64,000 nt of DNA from an uncultured Clostridia bacterium (GCA_934182465.1 CAKPRG010000002.1:62001-126000); one strand, 5' to 3'; shown: positions 53,090 through 62,505, counted from the first letter of the stretch. Numbers and translations are program-made. Notes: generated by a model from the letters alone, not told the origin.

Positions 53090-53947
53090 ATGGAAAATAA
53101 AGAAAAAATAAGAAATTTATTACATAAATGGAATAAAAACAGAACTGAAGAAAACTATGAAAAGTTTTATAACAGTGTAGAACCCATAATTAACAGGATA
53201 GCTTTTTGCTATTTGAAAAATTCAGAAGATTCTAATGAAATAACTCAAGAAATATTTATTAATATTTATAATTTAGATGCTTTAAAAATTCCAAGAGTAA
53301 ATGAAATTTCATGGTTATATGAGATGACAAAAAATGTTTCTATAAATCTAATAAAATCTAGATTTCCAAATATCACAACAGATGAGATTTTTGAATTAAT
53401 AGATGAAAGAAATGAAATAGAAAAAATTATTAGTAATGATAAATATCAAAGTTTAATATATAATTTACCATTTAAAGAACGCGAAATAATTACTTTAAAA
53501 GAAATTGGTGAATTTAGTTTTGAAGAAATTTCAAATTTGTTAGATATGAAAATAAAGATGGTAAAATGGTATTATTATAAGTCTATCAAGACTTTAAGAT
53601 TAGCAGTAGGAAATTTTGCTATGTTTATTATAACTGGATTATTATTTATAAAATCACATAAAAAAGAACATACAAATGAACTATCAAGTGAAGAAAATAA
53701 TAATTATCAAAATATAAATAGTTTTGAAAATAAAACAAATGATATGTCAAATACTAAAATCGAAAATAATTTGACTAATACTATAAGTACCACAGAATCA
53801 TCAACTTCGGAAGATATAAATACACCATACTTTTTTGAAGATACATCATTATCATTTGGTATTGCTTCAATAGTATTTCTTATAGCAACTATTGTTTTTG
53901 GAATTTTATTTGTAAATTCTCAAAAAAAGAAAAATAATACTAAGTAA
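53090..53947 (+). CDS. Sigma-70 family (ECF-like) factor with two membrane segments
   Basis: 285 residues. Residues ~1-170 look like an ECF-type sigma factor: a region 2 pattern (RIAFCYLKNSEDSNEITQEIFINIYNL) and a region 4 helix-turn-helix (NLPFKEREIITLKEIGEFSFEEISNLLDMKIKMVKWYYYKSIKTLR). Then a membrane segment at ~176-190 (FAMFIITGLLFI), an outside Asn/Ser/Thr/Glu-rich stretch of ~70 residues, and a second membrane segment at ~258-277 (FGIASIVFLIATIVFGILFV). This joins a sigma-like and an anti-sigma-like architecture in one chain. No separate anti-sigma gene follows. DNA binding as a sigma factor is likely but not certain. Confidence 0.75.
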   Translation: MENKEKIRNLLHKWNKNRTEENYEKFYNSVEPIINRIAFCYLKNSEDSNEITQEIFINIYNLDALKIPRVNEISWLYEMTKNVSINLIKSRFPNITTDEIFELIDERNEIEKIISNDKYQSLIYNLPFKEREIITLKEIGEFSFEEISNLLDMKIKMVKWYYYKSIKTLRLAVGNFAMFIITGLLFIKSHKKEHTNELSSEENNNYQNINSFENKTNDMSNTKIENNLTNTISTTESSTSEDINTPYFFEDTSLSFGIASIVFLIATIVFGILFVNSQKKKNNTK

Positions 53948-54071
53948 AGAGTTAAATGTAATTATGAAAAGAAAAATAAGTAAATTTCACATAAAAAACA
54001 TATTACTTTAAAATGTTTTATGATATAATTCTTTTAGTCAAAAGAAAACTTAAATAAATGAAGGAGGAAAT

Positions 54072-55367
54072 ATGGTTAAATTTAATTTTGAAAACTCTAG
54101 TATTACAGAGGAGGCAATGAACGAATATAGCCAAATGGTTAGCAAAATTCATAAAGACCTTCATAAAAAGGCAAATGATGAAAAAGAATTTTTAGGTTGG
54201 GTTGAATTACCAACAAACTATGATAAAGAAGAATTTGCAAGAATAAAAAAAGCTGCAAAAAAAATTCAAAGAGATTCAGATGTTTTAGTTGTTATAGGAA
54301 TTGGTGGATCTTATTTAGGTGCAAGAGCAGTAATAGATAGTTTAACACATAGTTTTTATAATGGAATGCCACATGAAAAAACACCACAAATAGTATATGC
54401 AGGTAATAATTTAAGCCCAGTATATATGAATGATTTATTAGAATTTGTAGCTGGAAAAGATATATCAGTAAATGTTATTTCAAAATCTGGAACAACAACA
54501 GAACCTGCTATAGCTTTTAGAATATTTAGAGAAGTTTTAGAAACAAAATATGGAGCAAAAGAAGCTAGAAAAAGAATTTATGTAACAACAGATAAACAAA
54601 AGGGTGCATTAAAAACATTAGCAGATGAAGAAAAATATGAAACATTTGTAATTCCAGATAATATTGGTGGTAGATTTTCAGTACTTACTGCTGTTGGACT
54701 TTTACCAATAGCTGCAGCTGGTATAAATATAGATAAATTAATGGAAGGTGCAAGAATAGCACAAGAAAAATATTCAGATGCTAATTTAAAATATAATGAT
54801 TGTTACAAATATGCTGTAATTAGAAATATGCTATACAATTCTGGAAAAAATATTGAAATTTTAGCAAATTATGAACCAAAATTACACTATATTACAGAGT
54901 GGTGGAAACAATTATATGGAGAAAGCGAAGGAAAAGATAAAAAAGGAATTTTCCCAGCTGGTGTTGATTTAACTACAGATTTACATTCTATGGGACAATA
55001 TATCCAAGATGGAAAAAGAGATTTGATAGAAACAGTATTGAAAATTGGAAAAAATGAATCTGAAATTACAATTCAAGCAGATGATCAAAATTTAGATGGA
55101 TTAAATTACTTAGCAGGTAAAAATTTAGGATATGTAAATAATAAAGCTATGGAAGGAACAATCCAAGCTCATGTTACAGGAAATGTTCCAAACTTACAAG
55201 TAGAAATAGATAAATTAGATGAAGAAAATATTGGACAATTAATTTATTTCTTTGAAAAAGCAGTAGCAATGTCTGGCAAAATACTTGGAGTAAATCCATT
55301 TAATCAACCAGGAGTAGAAGAATACAAAAAGAATATGTTCCATTTATTAGAAAAACCAGGATATTAA
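54072..55367 (+). CDS. pgi: Glucose-6-phosphate isomerase
   Basis: 431 residues, slightly shorter than the usual ~445; interconverts glucose-6-phosphate and fructose-6-phosphate in glycolysis. Seen: VVIGIGGSYLGARAVID, VISKSGTTTEPAIAFR, and GGRFSVLTAVGLLPIAAAG carrying the phosphate and sugar contacts, plus ITEWWKQLYGESEGKD. ATG behind GAAGGAGG; a TATAAT lies near 54024. Single gene with terminator. Confidence 0.95.
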   Translation: MVKFNFENSSITEEAMNEYSQMVSKIHKDLHKKANDEKEFLGWVELPTNYDKEEFARIKKAAKKIQRDSDVLVVIGIGGSYLGARAVIDSLTHSFYNGMPHEKTPQIVYAGNNLSPVYMNDLLEFVAGKDISVNVISKSGTTTEPAIAFRIFREVLETKYGAKEARKRIYVTTDKQKGALKTLADEEKYETFVIPDNIGGRFSVLTAVGLLPIAAAGINIDKLMEGARIAQEKYSDANLKYNDCYKYAVIRNMLYNSGKNIEILANYEPKLHYITEWWKQLYGESEGKDKKGIFPAGVDLTTDLHSMGQYIQDGKRDLIETVLKIGKNESEITIQADDQNLDGLNYLAGKNLGYVNNKAMEGTIQAHVTGNVPNLQVEIDKLDEENIGQLIYFFEKAVAMSGKILGVNPFNQPGVEEYKKNMFHLLEKPGY

Positions 55368-55405
55368 TTAGCAAATTTAAATGCAAAATATTTATAAAAT
55401 ACTAT

Positions 55406-55440
55406 AAAGACCTTTTCAATATAGAAAAGGTCTTTTATGT
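55406..55440. terminator. Bidirectional terminator between pgi and the minus-strand gene
   Basis: AAAGACCTTTTC / GAAAAGGTCTTT arms (55406-55435) around AATATA, with T runs on both strands. It overlaps the last base of the convergent gene. Confidence 0.8.
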
Positions 55441-55878
55441 TGTTTTTTCTTTTGATTTTTTTGTAGTTTTCTTTAATTCCTTATTATCTTCTTCTAAAGA
55501 ATCAGTGATTGCCTTGTGAATTTCAGCTGAAATTTCTTCTGATCTAGCACTTGAATTATTAGATAAATGAGTTATTTGGACATTATCTAATTTTTTGGAA
55601 ATGACAGTTAATTTTCTTAAAACAGCGATTTTCCAATATCCATCTTGAACTTCTTTTCCAGTTCCAGCAGTTACTAATAAAGAAATTGCAAAGAAAAGTA
55701 AAGTTGAAATTGTAATAATAGTAGGTCTTAAATAAACTTCAAATTTTAAAATATTTACAATTAATTCACTTATTGCAACTCCAACAAAAGCACCTAAAAC
55801 ACTAAATACAATCATAAAAAATACTCTTTTTACTTTTAACCAAAAAATATAATTTTTAAACGTATTTTCATCGTACAT
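55435..55878 (-). CDS. Unrecognised small membrane protein, 147 residues
   Basis: Two membrane segments (VFFMIVFSVLGAFVGVAISEL and ITISTLLFFAISLLVTAG) followed by a cytoplasmic-looking charged tail with SSARSEEISAEIHKAITDSLEEDNK and KKTTKKSKEKTT. No family recognised. Ribosome binding site AAGGAGAT in front of the ATG. Convergent with pgi. Confidence 0.55.
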   Translation of the reverse strand: MYDENTFKNYIFWLKVKRVFFMIVFSVLGAFVGVAISELIVNILKFEVYLRPTIITISTLLFFAISLLVTAGTGKEVQDGYWKIAVLRKLTVISKKLDNVQITHLSNNSSARSEEISAEIHKAITDSLEEDNKELKKTTKKSKEKTT

Positions 55879-55999
55879 AATATTATCTCCTTATATTATT
55901 TTAATATTAAATCTATTATATTATTATGAAAAAATATAGTCAATATCTGCTGAAAAAATGTAAAAAAATTAAGAAATTTAAATTAAAATTAAGAAAGAT

Positions 56000-56200
56000 T
56001 TTAAAATAGAACTTTTCATTACATTCCTCGGCTTTATTACGAAATTTAAGAAATTCTAATTTATTTTATGGCACCCTTCCGTTTAACACGAACTCTTTCC
56101 ATAAAATTGCATAAGAATTTCTAACATTTCTCCATGCACATTCGGAACTTCATTCAAAGTTTATGTTTAAAATCTTTCTATTTATATTATTATATTATGT
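56000..56200. repeat. Imperfect inverted repeat in a 355-base gap
   Basis: AAGAAATTCTAATTTATTTTATGG (about 56048-56071, read in pieces AAGAAATTCT, TTTTATGG) is mirrored by CCATAAAATTGCATAAGAATTTCT (about 56098-56123), around a less AT-rich loop CACCCTTCCGTTTAACACG. Further CATTC-CTCGG and CATTCGGAAC motifs flank it. May be a MITE-like remnant or the terminator region of the rluD-like gene. Nothing else in the gap. Confidence 0.45.
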
Positions 56201-56233
56201 CAAAATATTTGATTTTAAAATTTTTAAAGAAAT

Positions 56234-57130
56234 TCAATTTAATTTATTATAAAGTTGTGAAAAATCATCAGGCAAATCAGCTTTAAACTCTAATAATTTT
56301 TTAGTAATAGGATGATAAAATGAAACTTTGTAAGCATGTAAAGCTTGATGTAAAATTAAGTCTGAATGATTTCCATACAAAGTGTCGCCAATTAATGGAT
56401 GATTTTTATATTTGCAATGAACTCGAATTTGATGAGTTCGTCCTGTTTCTAAATTAAATTCAACTAAACTAGAATTTTTTAATTTTTCTATAGTTTTGTA
56501 ATGCGTTATTGCTTGTTCTTTTTCTAAAGTACTAGATAGATTAATAGTTCTTTCAATAATACTATTGTCTTTTCTTGTAATTGGAGCAATAATACTTCCA
56601 ACTTCAGGTTCAAAAAATCCTTCTACTAAGCCTAAATAATATTTTTGAAATTTTTTAGATTTCATTTGAGATACAAGAGATTCTTGAATATAAGGGTGTT
56701 TAGCAAATATTACAATTCCTGAAGTATCTTTATCTAAACGATTTACAGGTCGAATTTTTATATTTAAGTTATGTTTTTCAAAATAAAATTTTACACCATT
56801 AGATAAGCTATTTGAGTAATGAGACATAGATGGATGAACAGGTAAATTAGCAGGTTTATTTAAAATTAAAAAATATTCATCTTCATAAATAATTTTTAAA
56901 TCCATTTCAATTGCTAAAATATTTTCACTAGTCTCATTTATATCCATATCAACTAAAATTCTGTCATTTGGATTTAATCTTGCTGATATGAAAGCTTTTT
57001 TATCATTTAAAAATATTTTTTGCTCATGTTTAAGCTTAGAAAGTAATCTAGCAGATATATTAAATTCTGCTTTTAAGACTTCATTTACGTTCACATATTC
57101 ATTTGATTTTACAGTATATTCTAATTTCAT
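56234..57130 (-). CDS. RluA/RluD family RNA pseudouridine synthase
   Basis: 298 residues from the ATG at 57130, chosen because GAGGGA lies just upstream and the protein then begins MKLEYTVKSNEYVNV; the frame is open to 57169. N-terminal S4-like RNA-binding domain (LSKLKHEQKIFLNDK), then the catalytic motif RPVNRLDKDTSGIVIFAK with the catalytic Asp, ETGRTHQIRVHCKYKNHPLIGDTLYG. It converts uridines in rRNA or tRNA to pseudouridine; the exact site is not predictable. Divergent from spoIIIA. Confidence 0.92.
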   Translation of the reverse strand: MKLEYTVKSNEYVNVNEVLKAEFNISARLLSKLKHEQKIFLNDKKAFISARLNPNDRILVDMDINETSENILAIEMDLKIIYEDEYFLILNKPANLPVHPSMSHYSNSLSNGVKFYFEKHNLNIKIRPVNRLDKDTSGIVIFAKHPYIQESLVSQMKSKKFQKYYLGLVEGFFEPEVGSIIAPITRKDNSIIERTINLSSTLEKEQAITHYKTIEKLKNSSLVEFNLETGRTHQIRVHCKYKNHPLIGDTLYGNHSDLILHQALHAYKVSFYHPITKKLLEFKADLPDDFSQLYNKLN

Positions 57131-57384
57131 AAATCCCTCACAAATAAATTTAAAAAAATTATAGCACAAAGGTTATATATTTTCAAACTAAGCATATATA
57201 TTTAATAAAGATATAAATTTATATAATTAATTTGTAAATATAAAAATTAACATATAAGAATATCATCATAGTTTAAGCCTATTATGAATTTTAAAAAATT
57301 CTAATTAATAATATAACAAATAATTTATTCAACTATTGATAAATAAGGACTTATATTATTAACAAATTTTGAAAGGAAAAGAAA

Positions 57385-58320
57385 ATGGAAGAGATTTTAA
57401 ATTATTTTACGGAAAAAATTAGTATTCAATTAGAAAATGAAATAAAGGACAAGTTTGATACTTTAGAGGAAATAAGACTAAGAGTTGAAAGACCAATTGT
57501 ATTAAAATTTAAAGATAATGATAAAGTTATAAAATATAATGTGACAACAGAAGATATTTTATCTACATTGCAAATATTGTGTGAAAATTCAATATATACA
57601 TATCAAGGGCAAATTGCAGAAGGATTTATAACTGTAAAAGGTGGACATAGAGTTGGTATTTCTGGTTCTTGTGCAATAGAAAATGGAAAGGTAATAAATA
57701 TAAAGTATATATATAGTTTGAACTTTAGAATTGCAAGACAAGTTATAGGAAGCAGTAATCCTGTATTAAGACATATATTAAATTTAGAAAGCAACAGTAT
57801 TTATAATACTTTAATTGTTTCTGCACCAGGCACAGGAAAAACAACGATTTTAAGAGATATTATTAGACAACTTGCAACTGGAATTAAAGAAATAAAATTT
57901 TTAGCAATAAATGTAGGTGTAGTAGATGAAAGAGGAGAAATTGCTGCTATGTACAAAGGCATTCCTCAAAATGATATAGGAATTAAAACTGATATTATGG
58001 AAAATGTTTCAAAAAATATAGGAATAAGAATGTTAATTAGATCAATGGCACCAAAAGTAATTGTTGCAGATGAAATCGGAAAAAGAGAAGATATAGAAGC
58101 AATACATTATGCAGTATGTTCTGGTTGTAAAGGAATTTTTACAGCTCATGGATCTACTTTTGAGGATATTTCATTAAATCCAATTATTCATAATTTGATA
58201 GAAACGCATACGATTGATAGATTAATATTTTTAGATGAAAAAGAAAAGGGAAAAATAAAAGAGCTATATGCTTTAAATAAGAAGAATGGAGAATATGAAA
58301 AAACAGGAGAAAAATTATAA
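57385..58320 (+). CDS. spoIIIAA: Stage III sporulation protein AA (ATPase)
   Basis: 311 residues. First gene of the eight-gene spoIIIA operon, which builds the forespore feeding-tube (SpoIIIA-SpoIIQ channel) in the mother cell. ATPase of type II/IV secretion type: Walker A SAPGTGKTTILRDI, VDERGEIAAMYKG, Walker B VIVADEIG, CKGIFTAHGS. Start behind AAAGGAAAAG. In Bacillus subtilis the operon is driven by sigma-E; CATATAAG near 57250 could be part of such a promoter, but I could not match both elements convincingly. Confidence 0.95.
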   Translation: MEEILNYFTEKISIQLENEIKDKFDTLEEIRLRVERPIVLKFKDNDKVIKYNVTTEDILSTLQILCENSIYTYQGQIAEGFITVKGGHRVGISGSCAIENGKVINIKYIYSLNFRIARQVIGSSNPVLRHILNLESNSIYNTLIVSAPGTGKTTILRDIIRQLATGIKEIKFLAINVGVVDERGEIAAMYKGIPQNDIGIKTDIMENVSKNIGIRMLIRSMAPKVIVADEIGKREDIEAIHYAVCSGCKGIFTAHGSTFEDISLNPIIHNLIETHTIDRLIFLDEKEKGKIKELYALNKKNGEYEKTGEKL

Positions 58321-58839
58321 ATGTTTTATATAAAATCTTTAATTATTTTTGGAATTATTATTTTATGTACATCTTTAGGAATAAAAAAAGCAAATACATT
58401 TAATTATAGAACAATTGAACTTAAAAATATAAAAAATGCATTACAAATATTTAGCAGTAAAATTCAATTTACTTATGAACCAATTTCAGATATTTTTGAT
58501 GAAATTAGTAAGGTCGTGTATTTTGAAAGAGAAAATATTTTTAAAGAAACAAATGAGATTTTGCAAAAAGAGAAAAAGAAAACAATTTCTGAATGTTTTT
58601 ATGAAGCTGTTGAAAAAGATGAAAACTATTTGAAAGAAGAGGATAAAGAAATTATAAAAATGCTGGGACATCAACTTGGAAAAATTGATAAAGATGGACA
58701 AATTTCAGAAATACAGGTTACAAGTGAATTTTTACAAACTCAAATAAATAAGGCAGAAGAAGAAAAAAATAAAAATGTAAAATTATATAAAACACTTGGA
58801 ACAGTAATCGGATGTGGAATTGGAATTATTTTATTTTAA
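58321..58839 (+). CDS. spoIIIAB: Stage III sporulation protein AB
   Basis: 172 residues, type II secretion F-like membrane protein. N-terminal membrane segment (SLIIFGIIILCTSLGIKKA), the LKNIKNALQIFSSKIQFTYEPISDIFDEIS pattern, LGKIDKDGQISEI, and a C-terminal membrane segment (LYKTLGTVIGCGIGIILF). Starts directly after the spoIIIAA stop. Confidence 0.93.
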   Translation: MFYIKSLIIFGIIILCTSLGIKKANTFNYRTIELKNIKNALQIFSSKIQFTYEPISDIFDEISKVVYFERENIFKETNEILQKEKKKTISECFYEAVEKDENYLKEEDKEIIKMLGHQLGKIDKDGQISEIQVTSEFLQTQINKAEEEKNKNVKLYKTLGTVIGCGIGIILF

Positions 58840-58919
58840 GGATTATAGGAATCCATAAAACCTAAATATAAATAAGGAGTGATTGCACTTGAAAAAATTT
58901 TATGTGCAGAAAACAAGTA

Positions 58920-59114
58920 ATGGATATAAATTTGTTATTTAAGATTGCAGGAATAGGAATTTTAGTTGCTGTGTTACATCAAGTTCTAAGTAAAGCTGGA
59001 AGAGATGATCAAGCAATGATGGTATCACTAGCTGGAATGGTTATTGTTTTAACAATTGTAATTAATGAAATAAGTGATTTGTTTACAACGGTTAGAACAG
59101 TTTTTAATCTTTAA
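58920..59114 (+). CDS. spoIIIAC: Stage III sporulation protein AC
   Basis: 64 residues from ATG 58920 (MDINLLFKIAGIGILVAVLHQVLSKAGRDDQAMM...), the usual SpoIIIAC start and length; ATG 58902 in the same frame is possible. Two membrane segments. The good ribosome binding site AAGGAG at 58873-58878 is too far from both, but fits a TTG at 58889 that opens an 18-codon frame (ending ...GYKFVI) overlapping the true start in another phase, so initiation may depend on coupling to this short frame. Confidence 0.9.
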   Translation: MDINLLFKIAGIGILVAVLHQVLSKAGRDDQAMMVSLAGMVIVLTIVINEISDLFTTVRTVFNL

Positions 59115-59175
59115 AATGGTAAGTTGATCAATATATTTTTTTAAGTTCACTATTATAGAAAAAGGAGCATATAAA

Positions 59176-59553
59176 ATGGAAATTATAAAAATAATAGGAG
59201 TTGGATTACTTACATTAATTATTTCAATTTTATTAAAAGATGTAAAAAAAGAATTTAGTATATATGCTGTTATAATTGGCACTAGCATAATTTTATTTTT
59301 ATCTATGGATGTACTAAAAGAAATTATTAATTTTATAGAAGGATTAACCAAAAATGTAAATGGTGAATTTATAAAGATTTTGTTAAAAATGACTGGAATA
59401 GCAATTTTAACAGAATACGCTGTTAGTTTATGTAAAGACTCCGGTGAAAGTGCAATTGCAACTAAAATTGATTTAGGAGGAAAAATTATTTTGATTTCTC
59501 TTTCAATTCCTGTTATAAGTTCAACTTTGGAAACTTTGACACAATTATTATAA
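59176..59553 (+). CDS. spoIIIAD: Stage III sporulation protein AD
   Basis: 125 residues, integral membrane subunit of the SpoIIIA channel, about four membrane segments, with KDVKKEFSIYAVIIGTSIILF, LLKMTGIAILTEYAVSLCKDSGESAIATKIDLGGKIIL. Follows spoIIIAC with AAAAGGAG upstream. Confidence 0.93.
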   Translation: MEIIKIIGVGLLTLIISILLKDVKKEFSIYAVIIGTSIILFLSMDVLKEIINFIEGLTKNVNGEFIKILLKMTGIAILTEYAVSLCKDSGESAIATKIDLGGKIILISLSIPVISSTLETLTQLL

Positions 59554-59569
59554 AATACGAGGAATAAAA

Positions 59570-60751
59570 ATGAAAAAGATTTTTATATCAATTATTTTAT
59601 TTTTTATGTTGCTAACGAATTTATCATTTGCTAAGGAAGAAATTTTGGAAAATGATGATTCATCTATAATTGAACAAACAACTGAACAGATAATGGAAAC
59701 AACACAAAAAACATTAGGAATTTCGGATTTTTTAAAAGAAGCAGATAAATATACCCAAAATATATATGGAAATATTAATTTAAGTGATATTTTCTCAAAT
59801 ATAATAAAAGGAAAATATAAGACAAATTTTATTAAAAGTACAATTTTTACACTATTTGGAAAAGATGTTAAAGAAAGTTTTAGATTAATGTTTAATGTAT
59901 TAATAATAATTATTATACATAGTGTTATGAAAGAAATTATAGAAAATTTAGGAAATAATTCAAGTGCTAAAATTGCTTATTTTGTCCAATATTTAATGAT
60001 AGTAGCACTTGTTACACAAAGTTTTGTGTCTGTACTAAATATTACAAAAGAAGCTATAGATAATTTAAGCAATTTTATGAATTTGTTAATACCTTTACTT
60101 ACAACTTTAATTTTAACAACTGGTTGTATTAGTATATCTAATATATTTCAACCAACATTAATCTTTTTAAGTAGTATGCTAGGAAATTTTTTTAATAATT
60201 TTTTAATGCCAGTATTACTAATGTCAATAACCTTTTCAATTATATCTAATATTTCTGATAAAGTACAATTAGATAAATTGTCCAAATTTTTTAAATCATC
60301 TATTGTATGGATTTTAGGAATTTTGCTTACAATTTTTACATGCTTAATTTCTGTAGAAGGAACTTTAAGTAGTTCAGTTGATGCACTAACTGCAAAAACA
60401 ACAAAAGCTGCTGTAAGCAACTTTATACCAGTAGTGGGAAAAATTTTAGGAGATACGACTGAAACAATAATAGGTTGTAGTAATATTTTGAAAAATGCTG
60501 TAGGAATAATAGGATTAATAATAATTGTAGGAATTGTTTTAATTCCATTACTGAAAATCTTAACATTATGGGTAACTTTTTGTTTAACATCAGCAATATG
60601 TGAAATTATAGCAGATAATAAAATTGTAAAATTGACAAGCCAAATAGCTGATAGTTATAGAATTTTATTGGCAATATTATTTTCTGTTTCAGTAATGTTT
60701 TTTATAGCGATAACATTAGTTCTGAAAATTACAAATACAGCAGTAATGTAA
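59570..60751 (+). CDS. spoIIIAE: Stage III sporulation protein AE
   Basis: 393 residues. Signal peptide-like start (IFISIILFFMLLTNLSFAKE), then an extracytoplasmic part of ~80 residues and about seven membrane segments; GKILGDTTETIIGCSNILKNAVG and the CLTSAICEIIADNKIVKLTSQIADSY stretch are typical. Largest membrane component of the SpoIIIA complex. Confidence 0.93.
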   Translation: MKKIFISIILFFMLLTNLSFAKEEILENDDSSIIEQTTEQIMETTQKTLGISDFLKEADKYTQNIYGNINLSDIFSNIIKGKYKTNFIKSTIFTLFGKDVKESFRLMFNVLIIIIIHSVMKEIIENLGNNSSAKIAYFVQYLMIVALVTQSFVSVLNITKEAIDNLSNFMNLLIPLLTTLILTTGCISISNIFQPTLIFLSSMLGNFFNNFLMPVLLMSITFSIISNISDKVQLDKLSKFFKSSIVWILGILLTIFTCLISVEGTLSSSVDALTAKTTKAAVSNFIPVVGKILGDTTETIIGCSNILKNAVGIIGLIIIVGIVLIPLLKILTLWVTFCLTSAICEIIADNKIVKLTSQIADSYRILLAILFSVSVMFFIAITLVLKITNTAVM

Positions 60752-60769
60752 GGAAAGGTATATTTAAAA

Positions 60770-61045
60770 ATGAAAAGTTGGTGTGAAAATATAGTAGTTG
60801 TAATAATTATAACTACATTAATAGAAATGCTATTGCCAGAAGGGAAAACACAAAAATATATAAAAATTGTAATAGGAGTATATTTAATATTTTCTATTGT
60901 TCAACCAATTTTAAAATTTTCTAATAAATCAATTAATTTTGAAAATGTAATATCAAAATTTCAAGTAGAAGATAGTAATGAAAAAAACTATAGTTTAAAT
61001 GAGCAAGTAGATTATTTGAATAAAATAGAAGAAAATTTGAAATAG
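60770..61045 (+). CDS. spoIIIAF: Stage III sporulation protein AF, short form
   Basis: 91 residues, about half the usual ~200. The two N-terminal membrane segments (IVVVIIITTLIEMLLPEGKTQKYIKIVIGVYLIFSIVQPIL) are present with the conserved LLPEGKTQKYIKIV. The C-terminal ring-building domain is missing; the chain ends EQVDYLNKIEENLK just before spoIIIAG. No frameshift or stop suggesting damage was seen, so this appears to be a naturally short form. Confidence 0.85.
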   Translation: MKSWCENIVVVIIITTLIEMLLPEGKTQKYIKIVIGVYLIFSIVQPILKFSNKSINFENVISKFQVEDSNEKNYSLNEQVDYLNKIEENLK

Positions 61046-61062
61046 GAGGTAATAATTTTGAA

Positions 61063-61638
61063 ATGAAAGAAAATTTACAAAATTTTTTCAAAAGTAAAAA
61101 AACCGAAAATTTGGTATTTTTCTTAATTGTTTTAATAATAACAATGATAATTATTAATTTAATATTAAAAGATGATTCAACAAGTAAAAATATAAATAAT
61201 ACAACAAATACAGCAGTTTTAGCAAAAGAGAATAGCTCTAATTATCAGTCTACAAACAATAATTTGGCATTTGAACTAGAAGAAATACTAAAAAAAATGC
61301 AGGGAGTTGGCAATGTTAGTGTTCTTATTACATATTCTGAAAATGAAGTGACTAAAGTACCAATGTACAATGAAAATAACACTAAAAATAGTACAGAAGA
61401 GGTTGATAAAACTGGAAATAGTAAAAAAACAACTTCAGATATAATTCAAAAAGAAATTGTAAAAGGCTCTGATGATAATCCAGTAATAAAAACTGTTGAA
61501 ACTCCTAAAATAGAAGGTGCAATAATTACAGCACAAGGAGCTTCAAATATAGATGTGAAAAGTAATATTATATCAGCAGTTGAAGCTGCAACTGGTTTAG
61601 CAACATATAAAATACAGGTATTTGAAATGAAAAATTAA
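61063..61638 (+). CDS. spoIIIAG: Stage III sporulation protein AG
   Basis: 191 residues: cytoplasmic start, one membrane segment (LVFFLIVLIITMIIINLIL), then the ring-forming outside domain (ELEEILKKMQGVGNVSVLITYSE ... VETPKIEGAIITAQGASNIDVKSNIISAVEAATGLATYKIQVFEMK). Forms the large ring of the channel in other species. Confidence 0.92.
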   Translation: MKENLQNFFKSKKTENLVFFLIVLIITMIIINLILKDDSTSKNINNTTNTAVLAKENSSNYQSTNNNLAFELEEILKKMQGVGNVSVLITYSENEVTKVPMYNENNTKNSTEEVDKTGNSKKTTSDIIQKEIVKGSDDNPVIKTVETPKIEGAIITAQGASNIDVKSNIISAVEAATGLATYKIQVFEMKN

Positions 61639-61666
61639 TTAAACTTAACAATTGGGAGGTAAGTAG

Positions 61667-62443
61667 ATGGGACTAAAAAGTATAAAAGTAGAAAATTATT
61701 CACAAAATCAGTATGAAATAAAAGGAAATGGCTATAAAGATAAAAAAGAAAAAGAGCATTTTTTTAGAAAAGATCCTTATGCAGGATACAAAGACGATAA
61801 GGAATTAATTAAAATAAAAGAAAAAAGTTTGGATTTAACAAAAGTAAAGAATTATGCTAAAGAAATAGCTTTGCTTGCGATAGCAACTGTATTGATTGGA
61901 GTAGGATATTCAAATTATAGTGAAGAAGAAACAATGCAAGTTGCATCATTACAAAATGAAGCTAGTATAGGTGATGCAAGATTGGTAAGTAGTAATGCAA
62001 TAGTTGATAATGATGAAACAGAAAAAGATGAAAGTAATACTAATGTAAATGGTAATAATAAAAGTATGGAAAATATAAATACAAATGCACAAGAAAATCA
62101 AGATTATTTTTCAACTACAAAATTAGAAAGAGAAACAATGTATTCACAAAAATTAGAAACATATCAAAAAATGATTGAAAATGAACAATTAACAAATGAA
62201 CAAAAAGCAATAGCAATGCAAGAAGTTTCTAAAATAACCGAAGAAAAAAATGCAATTCAAATTGCAGAAAATTTAATAAAAAATAAGGGATATGAAAATG
62301 TAGTTATTTTAAAGAATGATGAAAATGTTAATGTCGTAATAAAAGCTAAAAAGCTCGAAACAGAAGATATTGCCAAGTTACAGAATATTATAACAAGAGA
62401 ATTGAAAGTAGATTTAAGTAAAGTTAATATATCTTCTAAATAA
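61667..62443 (+). CDS. spoIIIAH: Stage III sporulation protein AH
   Basis: 258 residues: ~60-residue basic cytoplasmic part, one membrane segment (EIALLAIATVLIGVGYSNY), a low-complexity Asn/Glu linker, then the ring-building motif domain (TYQKMIENEQLTNEQKAIAMQEVSKI ... AENLIKNKGYENVVILKNDENVNVVIKAKKL). It pairs with SpoIIQ across the septum in Bacillus. Last gene of the operon. Confidence 0.92.
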   Translation: MGLKSIKVENYSQNQYEIKGNGYKDKKEKEHFFRKDPYAGYKDDKELIKIKEKSLDLTKVKNYAKEIALLAIATVLIGVGYSNYSEEETMQVASLQNEASIGDARLVSSNAIVDNDETEKDESNTNVNGNNKSMENINTNAQENQDYFSTTKLERETMYSQKLETYQKMIENEQLTNEQKAIAMQEVSKITEEKNAIQIAENLIKNKGYENVVILKNDENVNVVIKAKKLETEDIAKLQNIITRELKVDLSKVNISSK

Positions 62444-62446
62444 ACA

Positions 62447-62475
62447 TTGATTTTAAAATAGTGCTTTGATATAAT
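62447..62475 (+). promoter_or_regulatory. Promoter of holA
   Basis: TTGATT (62447-62452), 17-base spacer, TATAAT (62470-62475). Confidence 0.7.
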
Positions 62476-62505
62476 AAGAAAAAATAAATTTAAAGAGGCA
62501 AAAAA

